64,000 nt of DNA from Pseudomonas frederiksbergensis (GCF_003732665.1 NZ_MOBP01000003.1:62001-126000), one strand, 5' to 3'; shown: positions 49,319 to 59,488, counted from the first letter of the stretch. Notes: generated by a model from the letters alone, not told the origin. Numbers and translations: made by a program.

Positions 49319-50068
49319 TCAAGGCGTACCAGGCCCCTCACCGGTATACAGTCCAATAATGTCATCAATCTCCCCCGACATTTTCATCCGCAGCAACGTG
49401 CGCAATATCCGCTGCACCGGCACACCCGGGTCGTTGCGCACGTAGCAGCCGACATTCTGTTCCTGCAACACCGCCACCGCTTGCAATTGCCCGCCGGACA
49501 TCAGGCGCTGGTTGAACCAGTCCAGGGTCCATTGATTAGTGACGGCGTAGCGATAGCGTCCGACCAGGAGTTTATCCAGGACCTGTTCCTGATTACGCGC
49601 GTCTTCGCGTTGCAACTGGCCTGCGTCGAACAGCGGTTGCAGTGTCGGATAGATGTAGCCGAGCACCGTGCCGATGGACTCATGTTTCAGGCTGGCGGGG
49701 ACAACTGACGTGGGCGCGCCTTGTCGGCTGACTAGCAGGTCGCGCTGCAGAAACAGTGGAATGCTCCAGATGTAATCCCCGGACTGGTTCGGCAGCCACG
49801 ACTGCGCGGCATAGCAGCGCACATCGACTTCGCCGTGTTCCATGGCGCCCTGCACCCGGGCCCGGGGCAGCACGTGAAATTCGGCAGGCACGCCAACCTG
49901 GGTCGCGAGGCTGAGCATGATGTCGTAGAGGATGCCTTGGGTCGGTCGGCCCCGCTCCAGTTGCACCATCGGCATGGCCCAACTGTCGGCCATGACAAAA
50001 CGCACAGGCGCGTCGGCGGCTGCGACATTCAGGCTGATCCACAATAAAGCCCCCAAGGCCAACCGCAT
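49319..50068 (-). CDS. periplasmic solute-binding protein, family 3
   Basis: 249 residues with signal peptide MRLALGALLWISLNVAA and a cleavage site near ADA. The rest resembles extracellular solute-binding family 3 (amino-acid type), with QGILYDIMLSLATQVG and AMEHGEVDVRCY. No permease or ATPase gene is adjacent, so it may be a lone sensor or orphan. Ligand unknown. Confidence 0.75.
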   Translation of the reverse strand: MRLALGALLWISLNVAAADAPVRFVMADSWAMPMVQLERGRPTQGILYDIMLSLATQVGVPAEFHVLPRARVQGAMEHGEVDVRCYAAQSWLPNQSGDYIWSIPLFLQRDLLVSRQGAPTSVVPASLKHESIGTVLGYIYPTLQPLFDAGQLQREDARNQEQVLDKLLVGRYRYAVTNQWTLDWFNQRLMSGGQLQAVAVLQEQNVGCYVRNDPGVPVQRILRTLLRMKMSGEIDDIIGLYTGEGPGTP

Positions 50069-50212
50069 AAACGCTCCGGTACTGATAAACCCCGAGCCGA
50101 AAATAGCCCCCCAAAGTGCAGCTTAGCCAGATTAGACGAGCACACCGGATGCAATTTCGGGCCTGCTCCGCTAGCATTAGCCGCTTATGTTCCTTCGTTG
50201 CGACGGTTTTCG

Positions 50213-52285
50213 ATGAGTTATCAGGTTCTTGCACGTAAATGGCGTCCGCGCTCGTTCCGCGAAATGGTCGGCCAGACCCATGTGCTCAAGGCTCTGATCA
50301 ATGCCTTGGACAGCCAACGGCTGCACCACGCCTACCTGTTTACCGGGACGCGCGGTGTCGGCAAGACCACCATCGCACGAATCATTGCCAAATGCCTGAA
50401 CTGTGAAACAGGTATCACTTCGACGCCCTGCGGCGAGTGCTCGGTGTGCCGCGAGATCGATGAAGGGCGCTTTGTCGACCTGATCGAGATCGACGCCGCG
50501 AGCCGGACCAAGGTCGAGGACACCCGCGAACTGCTCGACAACGTGCAGTACGCCCCGAGCCGCGGGCGCTTCAAGGTCTACCTGATCGACGAAGTGCACA
50601 TGCTCTCCAGCCATTCCTTCAATGCGCTGTTGAAAACCCTCGAAGAGCCGCCGCCCTACGTCAAGTTCATCCTGGCGACCACCGATCCGCAGAAACTTCC
50701 GGCAACGATTCTTTCCCGGTGTCTGCAATTCTCGCTGAAGAACATGACCCCGGAACGGGTGGTCGAGCATTTGACCCACGTCCTCGGTGTCGAACAGGTG
50801 CCGTTCGAAGATGACGCACTGTGGCTGCTGGGCCGTGCCGCCGATGGTTCGATGCGTGACGCCATGAGCCTCACCGACCAGGCCATCGCCTTCGGTGAAG
50901 GCAAGGTCATGGCCGCCGACGTGCGGGCGATGCTCGGTACGCTGGATCATGGCCAGGTGTTTGATGTCTTGCATTCGCTGATCGAAGGCGACGCCAAGGC
51001 GTTGCTCGAAGCCGTGCGTCACCTGGCCGAGCAAGGCCCGGACTGGAACGGCGTGCTCTCGGAAATTCTCAACGTGCTGCACCGGGTCGCCATCGCCCAG
51101 GCCTTGCCGGAAGGCGTCGACAACGGCCATGGCGACCGTGACCGGGTGTTGGCTCTGGCCCAGGCCTTGCCGGCCGAAGACGTGCAGTTTTATTACCAGA
51201 TGGGCCTGATTGGCCGCCGCGACTTGCCGTTGGCGCCCGACCCACGGGGTGGCTTCGAAATGGTCCTGCTGCGTATGCTGGCCTTCAGGCCGGCGGATAC
51301 GACGGACGCCCCGAGGCAACCGCTAAAGACAGTGGGGATCAGCCAGGCCACAGTTGATTCCGCAAATTCAGTGGCTGCCGCGCCGAAAGTTGCGCCGGTA
51401 GCCCCTGCGGCAGTTGCCCCGGTTGTACCTGCGCCTGTTGCGGCTCCGGCCCCTGAACCAAAGCCTGAACCGGTTGCGCCAGTGGTCGTGCCCGAACCCG
51501 TGGTTGAAGCGGTCGCGGTTGCACCTGTGGTCGACCTGCCGTGGAATGACCCGGTTGAACCCGAAGTGGTCCAGCAGCCGGCCGTCGAGCCAGTGCTGGA
51601 AACCGCCAGCGAGCAACCTGAATTGCCGCCGATGCCAATGCCCACGCCGGACAGCGTGGTGCCGGACGCGCCGGAATGGGCCGCCGCGCCGATCCCTGAG
51701 CCGTCCGTGGCCGAAGTCGATGCCGCCACCCCGGGCATCGACGATGATGAGCCGCCGCTGGACGAGGATTACATCGAGCCGGACATCGACTCGGCCTACA
51801 GCTACCTGGACGAACTGGCCAGCGAGCACACCGCCGAACCGACGCCGGAACCCGAGCCGGAGCCCGCCGCGATGCCGGCCACCGGCCTGGCGCTGCAATG
51901 GCTGGAGCTGTTCCCGAAATTGCCGATTTCCGGCATGACCGGCAGCATCGCCGCCAACTGCACGCTGATCGCCGTCGATGGCGACCATTGGCTGTTGCAC
52001 CTGGACCCGGCCCACAGCGCCTTGTTCAACGCGACCCAGCAACGGCGCCTGAACGATGCCTTGAACCAGTTCCACGGCCGCACGTTGACCCTGACCATGG
52101 AGCTGATCAAGCCCGAGCAGGAAACCCCGGCCCAGGCTGCGTCCCGTCGTCGGGTGAACCGGCAGCGCGAGGCCGAGGAATCGATCCACGGTGATCCGTT
52201 CATCCAGCAGATGATGCAGCAGTTCGATGCCGTGGTGCGTAACGATACTATTGAACCTGTCGAAGCCCTGGTCAGTCAGGGCTAA
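50213..52285 (+). CDS. dnaX: DNA polymerase III tau/gamma subunit
   Basis: 690 residues. Clamp-loader AAA+ domain (Walker A GTRGVGKTTIARIIA, ~residues 43-57; zinc cysteines CLNCETG...CGECSVC; DEVHMLS), then a long Ala/Pro/Glu/Val-rich linker (~385-560) and the C-terminal tau domain (~560-690). I saw no A-rich slippery heptamer of the E. coli gamma type near the linker, but did not search exhaustively. ATG 50213 (MSYQVLARKWRPRSFREMVG) is the family start. Leads the dnaX-ybaB-recR group. Confidence 0.96.
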   Translation: MSYQVLARKWRPRSFREMVGQTHVLKALINALDSQRLHHAYLFTGTRGVGKTTIARIIAKCLNCETGITSTPCGECSVCREIDEGRFVDLIEIDAASRTKVEDTRELLDNVQYAPSRGRFKVYLIDEVHMLSSHSFNALLKTLEEPPPYVKFILATTDPQKLPATILSRCLQFSLKNMTPERVVEHLTHVLGVEQVPFEDDALWLLGRAADGSMRDAMSLTDQAIAFGEGKVMAADVRAMLGTLDHGQVFDVLHSLIEGDAKALLEAVRHLAEQGPDWNGVLSEILNVLHRVAIAQALPEGVDNGHGDRDRVLALAQALPAEDVQFYYQMGLIGRRDLPLAPDPRGGFEMVLLRMLAFRPADTTDAPRQPLKTVGISQATVDSANSVAAAPKVAPVAPAAVAPVVPAPVAAPAPEPKPEPVAPVVVPEPVVEAVAVAPVVDLPWNDPVEPEVVQQPAVEPVLETASEQPELPPMPMPTPDSVVPDAPEWAAAPIPEPSVAEVDAATPGIDDDEPPLDEDYIEPDIDSAYSYLDELASEHTAEPTPEPEPEPAAMPATGLALQWLELFPKLPISGMTGSIAANCTLIAVDGDHWLLHLDPAHSALFNATQQRRLNDALNQFHGRTLTLTMELIKPEQETPAQAASRRRVNRQREAEESIHGDPFIQQMMQQFDAVVRNDTIEPVEALVSQG

Positions 52286-52351
52286 TAACTGAAGGCGTTC
52301 GGCCACATCCGCCGGGCGACGTTTTAATCCAAGTACTTTGAGGTGATTACC

Positions 52352-52690
52352 ATGATGAAAGGTGGCATGGCCGGCCTGATGAAGCAGGCACAGCAGATGC
52401 AGGAAAAAATGGCCAAGATGCAGGAAGAACTGGCCAACGCCGAAGTCACCGGTAAGGCCGGTGGCGATATGGTCACCGTGGTGATGACCGGTCGTCACGA
52501 CGTCAAGCGCGTGACCATCGACCCAAGCCTGGTAGAAGGCCTGAGCGAAGACGACAAAGAGATGCTGGAGGCCGTGTTCGCCGCCGCCGTCAACGATGCC
52601 GTGCGCAAGATCGAAGCCAACAGCCAAGACAAAATGGGCAGCGTGACCGCTGGCATGCAACTGCCGCCGGGTATGAAACTGCCATTCTGA
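52352..52690 (+). CDS. ybaB: YbaB/EbfC nucleoid-associated protein
   Basis: 112 residues, starting [20 protein letters not shown]. Family member of YbaB/EbfC, DNA-binding dimers encoded between dnaX and recR in most proteobacteria. A GAGGTGA ribosome site precedes ATG 52352, which is preferred over GTG 52343. Terminator directly after. Confidence 0.93.
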   Translation: MMKGGMAGLMKQAQQMQEKMAKMQEELANAEVTGKAGGDMVTVVMTGRHDVKRVTIDPSLVEGLSEDDKEMLEAVFAAAVNDAVRKIEANSQDKMGSVTAGMQLPPGMKLPF

Positions 52691-52719
52691 TTCGCCAAGG
52701 CGAGTTGGATGGGTTACAA

Positions 52720-52748
52720 AAAATGCCAGGCATTGCGCCTGGCATTTT
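52720..52748 (+). terminator. ybaB terminator
   Basis: AAAATGCCAGG-CATTGCG-CCTGGCATTTT, perfect 11-base stem with a T tail. Confidence 0.9.
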
Positions 52749-52788
52749 CGTTTCCGGCTGATGAAGATGTGTTGCCGGGGAGGGCGCC

Positions 52789-52853
52789 TTCGCGAGCAAG
52801 CCCGCTCCCACAGTTGGAACTCGGTCACCTGTGGGAGCGGGCTTGCCCGCGAA
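52789..52853. repeat. REP pair (inverted), class A, short spacer
   Basis: 65-base pair between ybaB and the reductase gene; one arm has CCCGCGAA in place of CTCGCGAA. Confidence 0.9.
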
Positions 52854-52952
52854 GAAGTCGACTCGGTCCCACTGAATAAACATCGAACGCCATACCGCCA
52901 CAACGGTCTGCACCCTATACCGCAAAATTCACCGATCACAGGAGACGCTCAC

Positions 52953-53987
52953 ATGCCACAAGCATTGACCCTCAACCAACGTATCGTCCTGGTGTCCCGC
53001 CCGGTGGGCGCGCCGACCCCGGAGAATTTTCGCCTGGAGCGTGTCGCGCTGCCGGACCTGGCCGACGGTCAGGTGTTGCTCAAGACCCTTTACCTGTCCC
53101 TCGACCCCTACATGCGCGGTCGCATGAGTGACGCGCCGTCCTACGCTGCACCGGTGGAAATCGACGAGGTGATGACCGGCGGTGCTGTCAGCCGCGTCGA
53201 GCGCTCGCTGAATCCGAAATTCCTGGAAGGTGATCTGGTGGTCGGCTCCACCGGTTGGCAGAGCCACAGCATCAGCGATGGCCGCAACATCATTCCGATC
53301 CCGTCCGGGCTGCCGAGCCCGTCGATGGCGCTGGGTGTACTGGGGATGCCGGGTATGACGGCCTATATGGGCCTGATGGACATCGGCCAGCCCAAGGCCG
53401 GCGAAACCCTGGTCGTCGCTGCGGCGTCCGGTGCCGTGGGCTCGGTGGTCGGCCAGGTGGCGAAGATCAAAGGCCTGCGGGTGGTCGGCGTGGCCGGTGG
53501 TGCGGACAAGTGCCGCTACGTGGTCGAGGAGTTGGGCTTCGACGCCTGCATCGACCACAAAAGCGAAAGCTTCGCCAATGACCTGGCCCTGGCCTGTCCA
53601 AAAGGCGTCGACATCTACTTCGAAAACGTCGGCGGAAAGGTCTTCGATGCCATCGTGCCGCTGCTCAACGCCAAGGCGCGGATTCCGCTCTGTGGCCTGA
53701 TTGCCGGTTATAACGCCCATGAAGCGCCGAGTGGCCCGGATCGCCTGCCGCAATTGCAACGTGCCTTGCTGACCAAGCGCGCGCGGATCCAGGGCTTTAT
53801 CGTGTTCGATGACTACGGTGATCGCCAACCCGAGTTCGTCAGCGCCATGGCACCGTGGGTGCGCGACGGCAAGGTCAAGTTCCGCGAAGACGTGGTCGAT
53901 GGCCTGGAGCAGGCGCCCGAGGCGTTCATCGGTCTGCTGGAAGGTCGCAACTTCGGCAAACTGGTGGTGCGGGTCGCCCAGGACTGA
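52953..53987 (+). CDS. NADP-dependent MDR-family oxidoreductase
   Basis: 344 residues of the zinc-free medium-chain dehydrogenase/reductase branch (leukotriene B4 dehydrogenase / curcumin reductase-like). NADPH site in AASGAVGSVVGQVAKIKG (~residues 156-173). It probably reduces enones or quinone-like substrates; the natural substrate is unknown. ATG 52953 has AGGAG 11 bases upstream. It separates recR from ybaB, an inserted position compared with the tight dnaX-ybaB-recR order. Confidence 0.85.
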   Translation: MPQALTLNQRIVLVSRPVGAPTPENFRLERVALPDLADGQVLLKTLYLSLDPYMRGRMSDAPSYAAPVEIDEVMTGGAVSRVERSLNPKFLEGDLVVGSTGWQSHSISDGRNIIPIPSGLPSPSMALGVLGMPGMTAYMGLMDIGQPKAGETLVVAAASGAVGSVVGQVAKIKGLRVVGVAGGADKCRYVVEELGFDACIDHKSESFANDLALACPKGVDIYFENVGGKVFDAIVPLLNAKARIPLCGLIAGYNAHEAPSGPDRLPQLQRALLTKRARIQGFIVFDDYGDRQPEFVSAMAPWVRDGKVKFREDVVDGLEQAPEAFIGLLEGRNFGKLVVRVAQD

Positions 53988-54052
53988 GTATTTGACGCTG
54001 GCCAGAGGCGCGGGTATAAACCGCGTCTCGTTGTTTTGTCGGACTTTTCCCC

Positions 54053-54655
54053 ATGAGCTTCAGCCCTCTGATTCGCCAACTGATCGATGCCCTGCGAACG
54101 TTGCCGGGTGTGGGTCAGAAAACCGCCCAGCGCATGGCGTTGCAACTGCTCGAGCGCGATCGCAGTGGCGGCTCGCGCCTGGCGCTGGCCTTGAGCCAGG
54201 CCATGGAAGGGGTCGGTCACTGTCGCTTGTGCCGCACGCTGACCGAAGACGACCTGTGCCCGCAATGCGCCGACAACCGCCGCGACGACACCTTGTTGTG
54301 CGTGGTGGAAGGTCCGATGGATGTCTACGCCGTGGAGCAGACCGGTTTTCGCGGTCGCTACTTCGTGCTCAAGGGCCATTTGTCGCCACTCGACGGCCTC
54401 GGGCCAGAAGCCATCGGCATTCCGCAATTGCTGGCGCGGATCGAAGAGGCGGGCACCTTTGCCGAAGTCATCCTGGCCACCAACCCGACGGTGGAAGGTG
54501 AAGCCACGGCGCATTACATCGCCCAGTTGCTCAGCAACAAAGGCCTGATTGCCTCGCGCATTGCCCATGGCGTGCCGCTGGGTGGCGAGCTGGAATTGGT
54601 GGATGGCGGGACGTTGGCGCATTCGTTTGCGGGGCGTAAGCCGATTGCCTTGTAG
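54053..54655 (+). CDS. recR: recombination mediator RecR
   Basis: 200 residues: helix-hairpin-helix ([17 protein letters not shown], ~residues 17-33), Cys4 zinc finger ([16 protein letters not shown], ~58-73) and Toprim domain ([16 protein letters not shown], ~83-98). It loads RecA with RecFO at gaps. Third gene of the dnaX group but separated by the reductase gene. Confidence 0.96.
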   Translation: MSFSPLIRQLIDALRTLPGVGQKTAQRMALQLLERDRSGGSRLALALSQAMEGVGHCRLCRTLTEDDLCPQCADNRRDDTLLCVVEGPMDVYAVEQTGFRGRYFVLKGHLSPLDGLGPEAIGIPQLLARIEEAGTFAEVILATNPTVEGEATAHYIAQLLSNKGLIASRIAHGVPLGGELELVDGGTLAHSFAGRKPIAL

Positions 54656-54671
54656 TGTTTGAGCTGACGCC

Positions 54672-54746
54672 TTCGCGAGCGAGCCCGCTCCCACATTGGA
54701 TTTGTGTACGCCGCAAATCCCCTGTGGGAGCGGGCTTGCTCGCGAA
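54672..54746. repeat. REP pair (inverted), class A, short spacer
   Basis: 75-base REP pair after recR. Confidence 0.9.
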
Positions 54747-54839
54747 GGGCGCACCTCGGTCAATCTGATTCACACAATCCTGTTGAAAACCAAGCAAGCG
54801 CTCGGTTAACGTCGCTGAACCCTTCAGTGGAGTTCGCCG

Positions 54840-55988
54840 ATGCCTGCCTTTCAGGAATACTTCGACCCCAGCCACCAATTGGTCCGCGACAGCGTCAGGC
54901 GTTTCGTCGAGCGCGAGATCCTGCCGGACATCGATCAGTGGGAAGAAGCCGAAAGCTTCCCCCGGGAGCTGTACCTCAAGGCCGGCGCGGCGGGGATTCT
55001 CGGCATCGGTTACCCCGAAGCCCTGGGCGGCAGTCACGAAGGTGATCTGTTCGCCAAGGTCGCCGCCAGCGAAGAGCTGATGCGTTGTGGCTCCGGCGGT
55101 TTGGTGGCGGGCCTGGGTTCCCTGGACATAGGTCTGCCGCCGATTCTCAAATGGGCCAGGCCCGAGGTCCGAGACCGGGTGGTGCCCCAGGTGTTGGCTG
55201 GCGAGAAAATCAGCGCCCTGGCCATCACCGAACCCAGTGGCGGTTCCGATGTGGCCAACCTGCAAACCCGCGCCGTGCGCGACGGCGACTGGTATCGGGT
55301 CAGTGGCAGCAAAACCTTTATCACCAGCGGCGTCCGTGCGGATTTCTACACCGTGGCGGTGCGCACCGGTGAGCCGGGTTTCGGCGGCATCAGCCTGTTG
55401 TTGATCGAGAAAGGGACGCCGGGTTTCACCGTCGGCCGGCAACTGAAGAAAATGGGCTGGTGGGCGTCGGACACCGCCGAATTGTTCTTCGATGATTGCC
55501 GGGTGCCCGTAGGAAATCTGATCGGTGCCGAGAACATGGGCTTCGCCTGCATCATGGGCAACTTCCAGAGCGAGCGACTGGCCCTGGCGCTGATGGCCAA
55601 CATGACCGCGCAACTGGCGCTGGAAGAGAGCCTGAAGTGGGCGCGTCAACGAGAGGCCTTTGGCAAGCCGATCGGCAAGTTCCAGGTACTCAAGCACCGT
55701 CTCGCGGAAATGGCCACGGCGCTGGAGGTGTCGCGGGAATTCACCTATCGCCAAGCGGCGAAGATGGCCGCAGGGCAGAGCGTGATCAAGGAGATTTCCA
55801 TGGCCAAGAATTTCGCCACCGACACGGCGGATCGCATCACCACGGATGCGGTGCAGATTCTGGGGGGATTGGGGTATATGCGCGAGAGTCTGGTGGAGCG
55901 GCTGTATCGGGATAACCGGATCCTGTCGATTGGCGGCGGGACGCGGGAAGTGATGAACGAGATCATCAGCAAGCAGATGGGGCTTTGA
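54840..55988 (+). CDS. acyl-CoA dehydrogenase
   Basis: 382 residues, standard family size: N-terminal helical (~1-110), middle beta with ALAITEPSGGSD (~130-141) and C-terminal helical domains with ILGGLGYMRE and the GGGTREVMNEII end (~335-375) typical of flavin binding. It makes a 2,3-double bond in an acyl-CoA. Chain length or branching cannot be told from the sequence. It stands alone after recR, as in P. aeruginosa (PA1535). Confidence 0.88.
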   Translation: MPAFQEYFDPSHQLVRDSVRRFVEREILPDIDQWEEAESFPRELYLKAGAAGILGIGYPEALGGSHEGDLFAKVAASEELMRCGSGGLVAGLGSLDIGLPPILKWARPEVRDRVVPQVLAGEKISALAITEPSGGSDVANLQTRAVRDGDWYRVSGSKTFITSGVRADFYTVAVRTGEPGFGGISLLLIEKGTPGFTVGRQLKKMGWWASDTAELFFDDCRVPVGNLIGAENMGFACIMGNFQSERLALALMANMTAQLALEESLKWARQREAFGKPIGKFQVLKHRLAEMATALEVSREFTYRQAAKMAAGQSVIKEISMAKNFATDTADRITTDAVQILGGLGYMRESLVERLYRDNRILSIGGGTREVMNEIISKQMGL

Positions 55989-56012
55989 TCCTGCGGTATT
56001 GCTGCTGACGCT

Positions 56013-56088
56013 TTCGCGAGCAAGCCCGCTCCCACATTGGACTTGTGGTGTTCACAAAACCCCTGTAGGAGCGAGGCTTGCCCGCGAA
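56013..56088. repeat. Mixed REP pair
   Basis: One arm is class A (TTCGCGAGCAAGCCCGCTCC); the other is a GTAGGAGC-type arm (CTGTAGGAGCGAGGCTTGCC). The two families are combined, showing that they are interchangeable relatives. Confidence 0.8.
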
Positions 56089-56111
56089 GGCGTCCTAACA
56101 GGCGCCGCGCC

Positions 56112-56660
56112 TTACTGCTCGCTCAACGCAAACTGCGTCAGGCAAAACGTGGGAATCCCCATATCTTCCAACCGCTGCGACCCACCCAACTCCGGCAGAT
56201 CAATAATCGCCGCCGCTTCATGCACCCGCGCGCCCATGCGGCGGATCAGGTTCGCCGCCGCAATCAAGGTGCCGCCGGTCGCAATCAGGTCATCGAACAT
56301 CACCACCGAATCACCCTCGCACAGGCTGTCGGCGTGCACTTCGAGGAAGGCTTCCCCGTATTCGGTTGCGTAACCTTCGGCCAGGACGTCCGCCGGCAAT
56401 TTGCCCTGCTTGCGGAATAGCACCAGCGGCTTGTTCAACTGATAAGCCAACACCGAACCGATCAGGAAGCCCCGGGCGTCCATCGCGCCGATGTGGGTGA
56501 AGTCGGCCTCGACGTAACGGTGGGCGAAGCTGTCCATCACCAGGCGCAGGGCCGTGGGCGATTGGAACAGGGGAGTGATGTCGCGAAAGATCACGCCCGG
56601 CTTGGGGAAGTCGATCACGGGACGGATCAGGGATTTGATGTCGAAGGAGTCGAAGACCAT
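56112..56660 (-). CDS. apt: adenine phosphoribosyltransferase
   Basis: 182 residues. PRPP-binding loop [16 protein letters not shown] (~residues 121-136) is intact, with the N-terminal [15 protein letters not shown] stretch. It salvages adenine to AMP. Start ATG at 56660 is the family start. Upstream is anr, 79 bases away on the same strand. Confidence 0.96.
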   Translation of the reverse strand: MVFDSFDIKSLIRPVIDFPKPGVIFRDITPLFQSPTALRLVMDSFAHRYVEADFTHIGAMDARGFLIGSVLAYQLNKPLVLFRKQGKLPADVLAEGYATEYGEAFLEVHADSLCEGDSVVMFDDLIATGGTLIAAANLIRRMGARVHEAAAIIDLPELGGSQRLEDMGIPTFCLTQFALSEQ

Positions 56661-56739
56661 CGTCGAGTTGTCCTGGCAGGCTGCAAACGACGCAGTATAA
56701 CGGCGGCTGAACCGTTTCGCTCAGCCGCAATTGCACTAA

Positions 56740-57471
56740 TCAGTCGAGAGAACCGCCGGCCAGGGCGCAGAGCTGGATCGGGTCGAGAATATGGATTTCC
56801 TTGCCCTCGGCGGCGATCAGTTCGTTTTGCTGGAAGCGGGTGAACACCCGGGACACGGTTTCCACCGCCAGGCCCAGGTAATTGCCGATTTCGTTGCGCG
56901 ACATGCTCAGGCGAAACTGGTTGGCCGAGAAACCACGGGCGCGGAAGCGTGCGGACAGGTTGACCAGGAACGTGGCGATGCGCTCGTCGGCGGTTTTCTT
57001 CGACAGCAGCAACATCATTTGCTGGTCATCGCGGATTTCGCGGCTCATCACCCGCATCAACTGCCGGCGCAGTTGCGGCAGTTGCACGGCCAGTTCGTCG
57101 AGGCGTTCGAAGGGGATTTCACAGACCGAGGTGGTTTCCAGCGCTTGGGCCGACACCGGGTGCTTCTCCGTGTCCATGCCCGACAGACCGACCAGTTCGC
57201 TCGGCAAGTGGAAACCGGTGAGCTGTTCTTCGCCGCCATCGCTGAGGCTGAAGGTCTTCAGGGCGCCGGAGCGAACTGCATAAACGGAATCGAACGTGTC
57301 GCCCTGGCGGAACAGGAACTCGCCTTTCTTCAGCGGGCGACCACGTTTAACGATTTCGTCCAGCGCATCCATGTCTTCCAGATTCAAAGAAAGTGGCAAG
57401 CAGAGGGGAGCCAGGCTGCAATCCTTGCAATGGGCCTGGCTGTGAGCGCGCAGTTTAACTGGCTCAGACAT
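56740..57471 (-). CDS. anr: anaerobic regulator Anr (FNR family)
   Basis: 243 residues. The [4Fe-4S] cysteines are three near the start (Cys15/18/24, [12 protein letters not shown]) plus one in [10 protein letters not shown] (~residue 115), then a cNMP-like core and a CRP helix-turn-helix ([20 protein letters not shown], ~residues 192-211). Low oxygen keeps the cluster and lets it activate sites TTGAT-N4-ATCAA. It lies in a cluster with hemN (which has such a site) and cbb3 oxidase assembly genes. Start ATG 57471 is preferred to the longer frame. Confidence 0.96.
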   Translation of the reverse strand: MSEPVKLRAHSQAHCKDCSLAPLCLPLSLNLEDMDALDEIVKRGRPLKKGEFLFRQGDTFDSVYAVRSGALKTFSLSDGGEEQLTGFHLPSELVGLSGMDTEKHPVSAQALETTSVCEIPFERLDELAVQLPQLRRQLMRVMSREIRDDQQMMLLLSKKTADERIATFLVNLSARFRARGFSANQFRLSMSRNEIGNYLGLAVETVSRVFTRFQQNELIAAEGKEIHILDPIQLCALAGGSLD

Positions 57472-57626
57472 TTCTTTAATCCTTGTGGGAAAACACACAT
57501 AAGCCGTAAGGGTAACTCACGGGAGGACATTCAGGCCAGCGAACGGCAATTTTGCCTTCGACAGGTTAAGCCGGGGGCCGGGTGGCCGATAACCTGTCTA
57601 CTGATCGCCTGCAAGGAACCGCATTC

Positions 57627-58109
57627 ATGTCCGCCATTGGCACGCTGAACCCCGGTAGCGGCGGCTTGTTGTCGTCGCTCGACACGTCGAAACTCGCGCC
57701 GGTGAGTGACGCGGATATCAGTGCGCAGAACGCCGACACTCCGACTAAAGTCGAAGGCATCAAAGTGTCGCTGTCCGGTGCCGGCATTGAAAAATCCGCC
57801 GAAGCCAAGGGCGAAAACAGCGACATCGAAGAAAGCGGTTTGCCGGACAACATTCAGCAGATCCTGAAAATGATTCGCAAATTGCAGCAGCAGGTCGCCG
57901 AGAAACTGGCCGAAATGCAGGCCGTGATGAAAGACAAACGGCTGAGCCCGGAAGAAAGAAAGGCCAAGCTCGGCGCCTTGCAAGCGTTTATCAACAACCT
58001 CAATGGCGGCCTGATCGTCGCCAACACCGCGCTCAGTAAAGCGATGAAGCAGGCGGGCCTGACGCCGGAGCAAATCCTCAAAGCGGCGTCGCTGGCCATG
58101 AAGTCCTAA
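57627..58109 (+). CDS. hypothetical protein, helical
   Basis: 160 residues, starting at ATG 57627 behind AAGGA. The N-terminal third is Gly/Ser-rich and polar; from about residue 75 it is strongly helical with heptad spacing (ILKMIRKLQQQVAEKLAEMQ), probably a coiled coil, then a short helical end. No known domain recognised and no signal peptide. It is divergent from anr and converges on hemN, overlapping its end by 4 bases. Its conservation between anr and hemN would help to test if it has a low-oxygen role. Confidence 0.65.
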   Translation: MSAIGTLNPGSGGLLSSLDTSKLAPVSDADISAQNADTPTKVEGIKVSLSGAGIEKSAEAKGENSDIEESGLPDNIQQILKMIRKLQQQVAEKLAEMQAVMKDKRLSPEERKAKLGALQAFINNLNGGLIVANTALSKAMKQAGLTPEQILKAASLAMKS

Positions 58110-59488
58110 ATTACCCGCGAGAATCGCTGGCGATTCTGCTGCTCCAGGTAGGCATCAAACACCATGCACACCGAACGCACCAACAGGCGTCCGGCGGGCA
58201 GAACGGTAATCCGCTCGCTGCCCAGTTCGATCAGGCCGTCCTTGGCCATTTCCTGCAACTGCGGCCAGAGTTCGCTGAAATAGCCGCGGAAATCGATGTT
58301 GAAGGCCTGTTCGATCCCGGCGAATTCCAGGCTGAAATGGCAGATCAATTGCTGAATCACTGCTCGACGCAGGCGATCGTCGGCGTTGCACAGCAGACCA
58401 CGGTTGGTCGCCAGTTGCGCCGAGGCCAGGGTGTTCTGGTACAGGTTCAAGTCGCTGCTGTTCTGGCAGTACAGGTCGCCGATCTGGCTGATCGCCGACA
58501 CCCCGAGCCCGATCAAATCGCAATGACCGTGGGTGGTGTAGCCCTGGAAGTTGCGCTGCAGGGTCGACTCTTCCTGGGCAATCGCCAGTTCGTCGTCGGG
58601 CAGGGCGAAGTGGTCCATGCCGATGTAGCGGTAGCCGGCGTTGGTCAGTTGTTCGATGGTGCCCTGAAGCATTTCCAGTTTCTGCGCCGGGGTCGGCAGT
58701 TCGGCACTGTTGATCCGTCGTTGCGGCAGGAAACGTTCCGGCAGGTGTGCGTAGTTGAACACCGAGAGCCGGTCCGGTTGCAGGGCGATGACTTCATCCA
58801 CCGTTCGGGCGAAGTTTTCCGGGGTCTGGCGCGGCAAGCCGTAGATCAGGTCAATGTTGATCGAGCGAAATTGCAAGGTCCGCGCGGCGTCGATCACGGC
58901 GCGGGTTTCTTCCAGGCTTTGCAGGCGATTGACCGCCCGCTGCACCGCCGGGTCGAGGTCTTGCAAGCCGATGCTGACCCGGTTGAAACCCAGTTCCCGC
59001 AGCAGGCCCATGGTCGACCAGTCGGCTTCCCTTGGGTCGATTTCGATGCCGTAGTCACCAGAATCGTCGTCGAGCAAATTGAAGTGCTTGCGTAGCTGCG
59101 CCATCAATTGGCGCAGTTCATCGTGGCTGAGAAAGGTTGGGGTGCCACCGCCGAAATGCAGTTGCTCGACCTTTTGCGCCGGGTCCAGGTGGCAGGCGAT
59201 CAACTGGATCTCCTGTTCCAGACGCTGCAAGTAGGGAAGTGCGCGGCCACGGTCCTTGGTGATGACTTTGTTGCAGGCGCAGTAGTAGCAGATGTTCGCG
59301 CAGAACGGCACGTGCACATACAACGACAGCGGCCGTAGCGCCTTGCGGCTGTCGCGCAGGGCGTGGAACAGGTCGAACGTGCCGACCTGACTGGTGAATT
59401 GCACGGCGGTCGGGTACGAGGTATAGCGCGGTCCCGACAGGTCGTAACGGCGAATCAGATCAGTGTCCCAACGAATGGCGTCGAGCAT
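58106..59488 (-). CDS. hemN: oxygen-independent coproporphyrinogen III oxidase
   Basis: 460 residues, radical-SAM enzyme with CANICYYC (CxxxCxxC, ~residues 58-65) binding the 4Fe-4S cluster, and the GGGTPTFLS stretch next. It decarboxylates coproporphyrinogen III in haem synthesis without oxygen. A perfect ANR site lies 65 bases upstream of the ATG. It overlaps the hypothetical gene by 4 bases at the stop. Confidence 0.96.
   Translation of the reverse strand: MLDAIRWDTDLIRRYDLSGPRYTSYPTAVQFTSQVGTFDLFHALRDSRKALRPLSLYVHVPFCANICYYCACNKVITKDRGRALPYLQRLEQEIQLIACHLDPAQKVEQLHFGGGTPTFLSHDELRQLMAQLRKHFNLLDDDSGDYGIEIDPREADWSTMGLLRELGFNRVSIGLQDLDPAVQRAVNRLQSLEETRAVIDAARTLQFRSINIDLIYGLPRQTPENFARTVDEVIALQPDRLSVFNYAHLPERFLPQRRINSAELPTPAQKLEMLQGTIEQLTNAGYRYIGMDHFALPDDELAIAQEESTLQRNFQGYTTHGHCDLIGLGVSAISQIGDLYCQNSSDLNLYQNTLASAQLATNRGLLCNADDRLRRAVIQQLICHFSLEFAGIEQAFNIDFRGYFSELWPQLQEMAKDGLIELGSERITVLPAGRLLVRSVCMVFDAYLEQQNRQRFSRVI

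Noticed and set aside
50213-52285. Programmed frameshift in dnaX for a short gamma product
   Set aside because: No A AAA AAG-like slippery site was seen near the junction of AAA+ and linker domains.
51368-52939. 523-codon open frame opposite dnaX and ybaB
   Set aside because: It spans two real genes, a terminator and a REP pair; the His/Gly/Arg-rich product reflects the reverse of the dnaX linker.
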